A stretch of 64,000 nt of DNA from JAJFKX01 sp965230265 (GTDB lineage Bacteria > Pseudomonadota > Gammaproteobacteria > Xanthomonadales > Wenzhouxiangellaceae), in NCBI GenBank assembly GCA_965230265.1, contig OZ245999.1, positions 682,001 through 746,000 of the forward strand, given 5' to 3'. A model generated the notes under the pieces. It searched no databases and was not told the origin of the DNA. It saw nothing but the letters and a program-made list of their open reading frames with translations. This document shows positions 62,405-64,000 of this stretch, in pieces. Position 1 is the stretch's first letter; every line of letters begins with the position of its first letter. The position numbers and the translations under genes are program-made.

Positions 62405-62926
62405 CTACTTACGTTCAGGCCGCCATTGATTGTATTTACAGTAGGCACCTTCCACATCTCGATATTCAGGGTATTGGTCGAGACGTTCGGCCAGCCATTG
62501 AAACCACTCATAAACCGACGGTCGATCGGTGTTTTCACGGGTTTGTTCCACATAGGGGCGTAGCACTTCCCAGCAAGATTGGATGGTGCCACCCATAAGC
62601 TGTTGAATTAAACGAAATGGAACCGAGCGGCGATAGACCATTAAACCAATCGACTCCAGTCGAGTGGCAATCAGCATTACAGCGTCGTGCAACTCTGATG
62701 AAATGGCCTCATTGCGGCAATCTCGGCATTCACCCTCATACTCCATGACCAATTGAATGGCTCGGGTAAAGTCGACGCTTTGGAAAGCACGCATGATTTC
62801 CATGCTGGCGGTTTCCTGGCGTTGTTCACGGTAGCTTTTAATCTCAATAATGCCGAATACGACACCGCTGATGACCAGCACAGCGCTAAAAATTTCTGCA
62901 ATATTGGCCAGGGTTTGTAATTCCAT
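62405..62926 (-). CDS. DUF4760-like membrane-anchored protein
   Basis: A 173-residue protein with one N-terminal membrane helix (IAEIFSAVLVISGVVFGII, about 8-27) followed by an alpha-helical cytoplasmic part with RQETASMEIMRAF, IATRLESIGLMVYRR and WEVLRPYVEQTRE. The pattern fits the DUF4760 family. Four cysteines are present, including a C-x2-C pair (ECRDCRN). The function is unknown. It is convergent with the MATE gene and 76 bases downstream of the DUF4156 lipoprotein gene. Confidence 0.75.
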   Translation of the reverse strand: MELQTLANIAEIFSAVLVISGVVFGIIEIKSYREQRQETASMEIMRAFQSVDFTRAIQLVMEYEGECRDCRNEAISSELHDAVMLIATRLESIGLMVYRRSVPFRLIQQLMGGTIQSCWEVLRPYVEQTRENTDRPSVYEWFQWLAERLDQYPEYRDVEGAYCKYNQWRPERK

Positions 62927-63002
62927 GTTATGCAGTATAAACCTATCTTTAACTTCGCTTATCAGGTAATTGATAATTGATGCTCAAGCATATGTACATA
63001 AC

Positions 63003-63329
63003 TTAATCCAAGCAATCATAAATCCCAAAGCGCTGCTCTCCTTCTGCTGGTTGACCAATGGCTTGAATGGTATCCCCGCCGTTTTCGGCAGCTTCGTTGC
63101 GCGCCAGGTTTTCCAGTTCTTTGGCCACTTTGTCGCGATTGCGTTCGACAAACCAGATTTCATCTTTAACGCTGACTGTGGTTTCAGCCAGCTTTTGGCA
63201 GCTTCGCAGGTTTTGACCGGCAGCAGCTACCTCAACAGTGGCACCGTGTGTTTCCAAAGGCACCCAGGTACAGGCTGATAGCAGACAGGTGACAGTGAGG
63301 GCTGAGATTGTGGCTTTATTGTTTTTCAT
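63003..63329 (-). CDS. DUF4156 family lipoprotein
   Basis: A 108-residue lipoprotein from the ATG at 63329: MKNNKATISALTVTCLLSAC gives a lipobox with Cys20 as the lipidated residue. The mature part contains ATVEVAAAGQNLRSCQKLAETT and LENLARNEAAENGGDTIQ, characteristic of DUF4156 (small Rcs-related-looking lipoproteins of unknown role). A further cysteine pair is at CQKL and YDCLD. An in-frame extension to 63371 has no homology. It is divergent from the HTH-membrane gene. Confidence 0.88.
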   Translation of the reverse strand: MKNNKATISALTVTCLLSACTWVPLETHGATVEVAAAGQNLRSCQKLAETTVSVKDEIWFVERNRDKVAKELENLARNEAAENGGDTIQAIGQPAEGEQRFGIYDCLD

Positions 63330-63443
63330 TGTGCTTATTGCGAATCTGAATCTGCCACTTAGGTTGTTCATAGAGGTGTTAGTTTCGTCTGATAAGCTGA
63401 TGGTCCGCTAATTGTGTGCGGTTTTTGATTATTCATGGGGTCA

Positions 63444-64000
63444 ATGATGTGGAATAAAAAAGTATACACCGTTGCTGAAATTGCCCGTAAGTTGCGAGTG
63501 GATACCAGTGATATCGAGTTGGAGATTCAAGCAGGACGAATACAAGCGGTAATAGTGGCCGGAAAGGCTCGCGTTACTCATGCAGAGTGGCAGCGTTTTG
63601 GCCGACAGCCTGATGATTCTCGACAGTTATCACTGTTGTTAAGGTTGGCTGCAATGTCTGTGTTGATAATTTCCGCCGCAGCGCTGGCGATGGGTTTGCC
63701 TTTTCCGGTTTGGCAGGCAGAGGAGATAAACCCTCAGACCGCTTTGTTCAAAGATTCCGCGGTAGCAAACGGTGGCGATTCACAACGTTATTCCCTGGTG
63801 AATGCACCCCTGGATTATCGCCGTTATAACGAAGCTTCTAATCCTGATGGGCGCGGTTTTACTCATTCGTTGTTGAGCTTGCAGCAGCAAAACAATGTTG
63901 AGCCCGGGTCGTTGTCTTTTCCTTGGACGATGTTTATTCGTTTGGACACTAATCACGATCATGGTGATGGTGTTGGTGCGATTGTCAATTTACACAATCG
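63444..64000 (+). CDS. HTH-transmembrane fusion protein, N-terminal part
   Basis: The frame starts with ATG ATG at 63444 and stays open to the right edge (about 185 residues). Residues 1-50 look like an excisionase/MerR-type winged helix: VYTVAEIARKLRVDTSDIE, then the AGRIQAVIVAGKARVTHAEW wing. A short linker leads to one membrane helix at about 64-85 (LLRLAAMSVLIISAAALAMGL). The exported part is polar, with LDYRRYNEASNPDGRGFTH and HDHGDGVGAIVN. The fold of the exported part is unknown and the end lies outside the window. It suggests a membrane-tethered DNA-binding regulator. Confidence 0.75.
   Translation, partial: MMWNKKVYTVAEIARKLRVDTSDIELEIQAGRIQAVIVAGKARVTHAEWQRFGRQPDDSRQLSLLLRLAAMSVLIISAAALAMGLPFPVWQAEEINPQTALFKDSAVANGGDSQRYSLVNAPLDYRRYNEASNPDGRGFTHSLLSLQQQNNVEPGSLSFPWTMFIRLDTNHDHGDGVGAIVNLHN

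Overview
The window is a chromosomal segment of a free-living, aerobic gammaproteobacterium with moderate base composition (roughly 45-50% GC by eye). This is inferred from the gene complement: sucA-sucB-lpd, mutL-miaA-hfq-hflX-hflK-hflC-DUF2065-purA, rnr-rlmB, RoxA next to purB, and a large NAD-dependent glutamate dehydrogenase. The secreted proteins and their C-terminal tails recall Marinicella/Arenicella/Lysobacterales-type bacteria, but the genus cannot be fixed from sequence alone. Nearly everything is ordinary chromosome; I see no prophage, insertion sequence, CRISPR array, rRNA or replication origin.

Layout. (1) Positions 1-11644, all on the minus strand: purB, roxA, sucA, sucB, lpd, a PgpC-like HAD phosphatase, then a MoxR ATPase / DUF58 / TgpA-type transglutaminase set that runs off the left edge. 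(2) 11645-22267, plus strand: a gene-poor gap, fumC, then the mutL-to-purA block for mismatch repair, tRNA modification, RNA chaperone, ribosome-associated GTPase, membrane protease modulators and purine synthesis. (3) 22268-25600, minus strand: a tiny CXXCH protein and a catalase-peroxidase carrying an export signal. Two tRNA-Leu genes follow, with a pair of matched hairpins just upstream of the second. (4) 26147-31155: rnr, rlmB and a secreted FG-GAP/ASPIC protein. (5) 31329-44023: an acyl-CoA dehydrogenase, a tight gdhB / NAD kinase / 5'-nucleotidase operon, and a small-molecule metabolism run (DSD1-type PLP enzyme, SRPBCC, DUF2855, second acyl-CoA dehydrogenase). (6) 44082-52783: four consecutive exported beta-propeller-type proteins (BNR/Asp-box, PQQ-like, sugar dehydrogenase, tricorn-like protease). 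(7) 52784-53755: an AT-rich patch with an orphan secreted protein. (8) 53756-59021, minus strand: a six-gene run (AraC regulator, GyrI-like protein, glutamine amidotransferase, class 3 lipase, PaiB-like protein, sodium:solute symporter). (9) 59257-64000: M28 lipoprotein peptidase, MATE exporter, DUF4760 membrane protein, DUF4156 lipoprotein, and the start of a protein joining an excisionase-type HTH to a membrane helix.

Working together: sucA-sucB-lpd with fumC cover part of the TCA cycle, and gdhB feeds it 2-oxoglutarate from glutamate. The NAD kinase and 5'-nucleotidase directly behind gdhB suggest coupled control of NAD(H)/NADP(H) pools. The exported peptidases, sugar dehydrogenase and repeat proteins suggest a heterotroph that degrades protein and polymer outside the cytoplasm.

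The observations I consider most worth following are: the two hairpins with different stems but nearly the same 11-nt loop in the tRNA-Leu leader; a perfect palindrome overlapping the -10 of the putative hflX promoter; a start codon lying in the loop of a 9-bp hairpin between lpd and the HAD gene; the shared C-terminal GFE tail on two secreted proteins; and the HTH-membrane fusion at the right edge. No unambiguous new multi-gene system was found.
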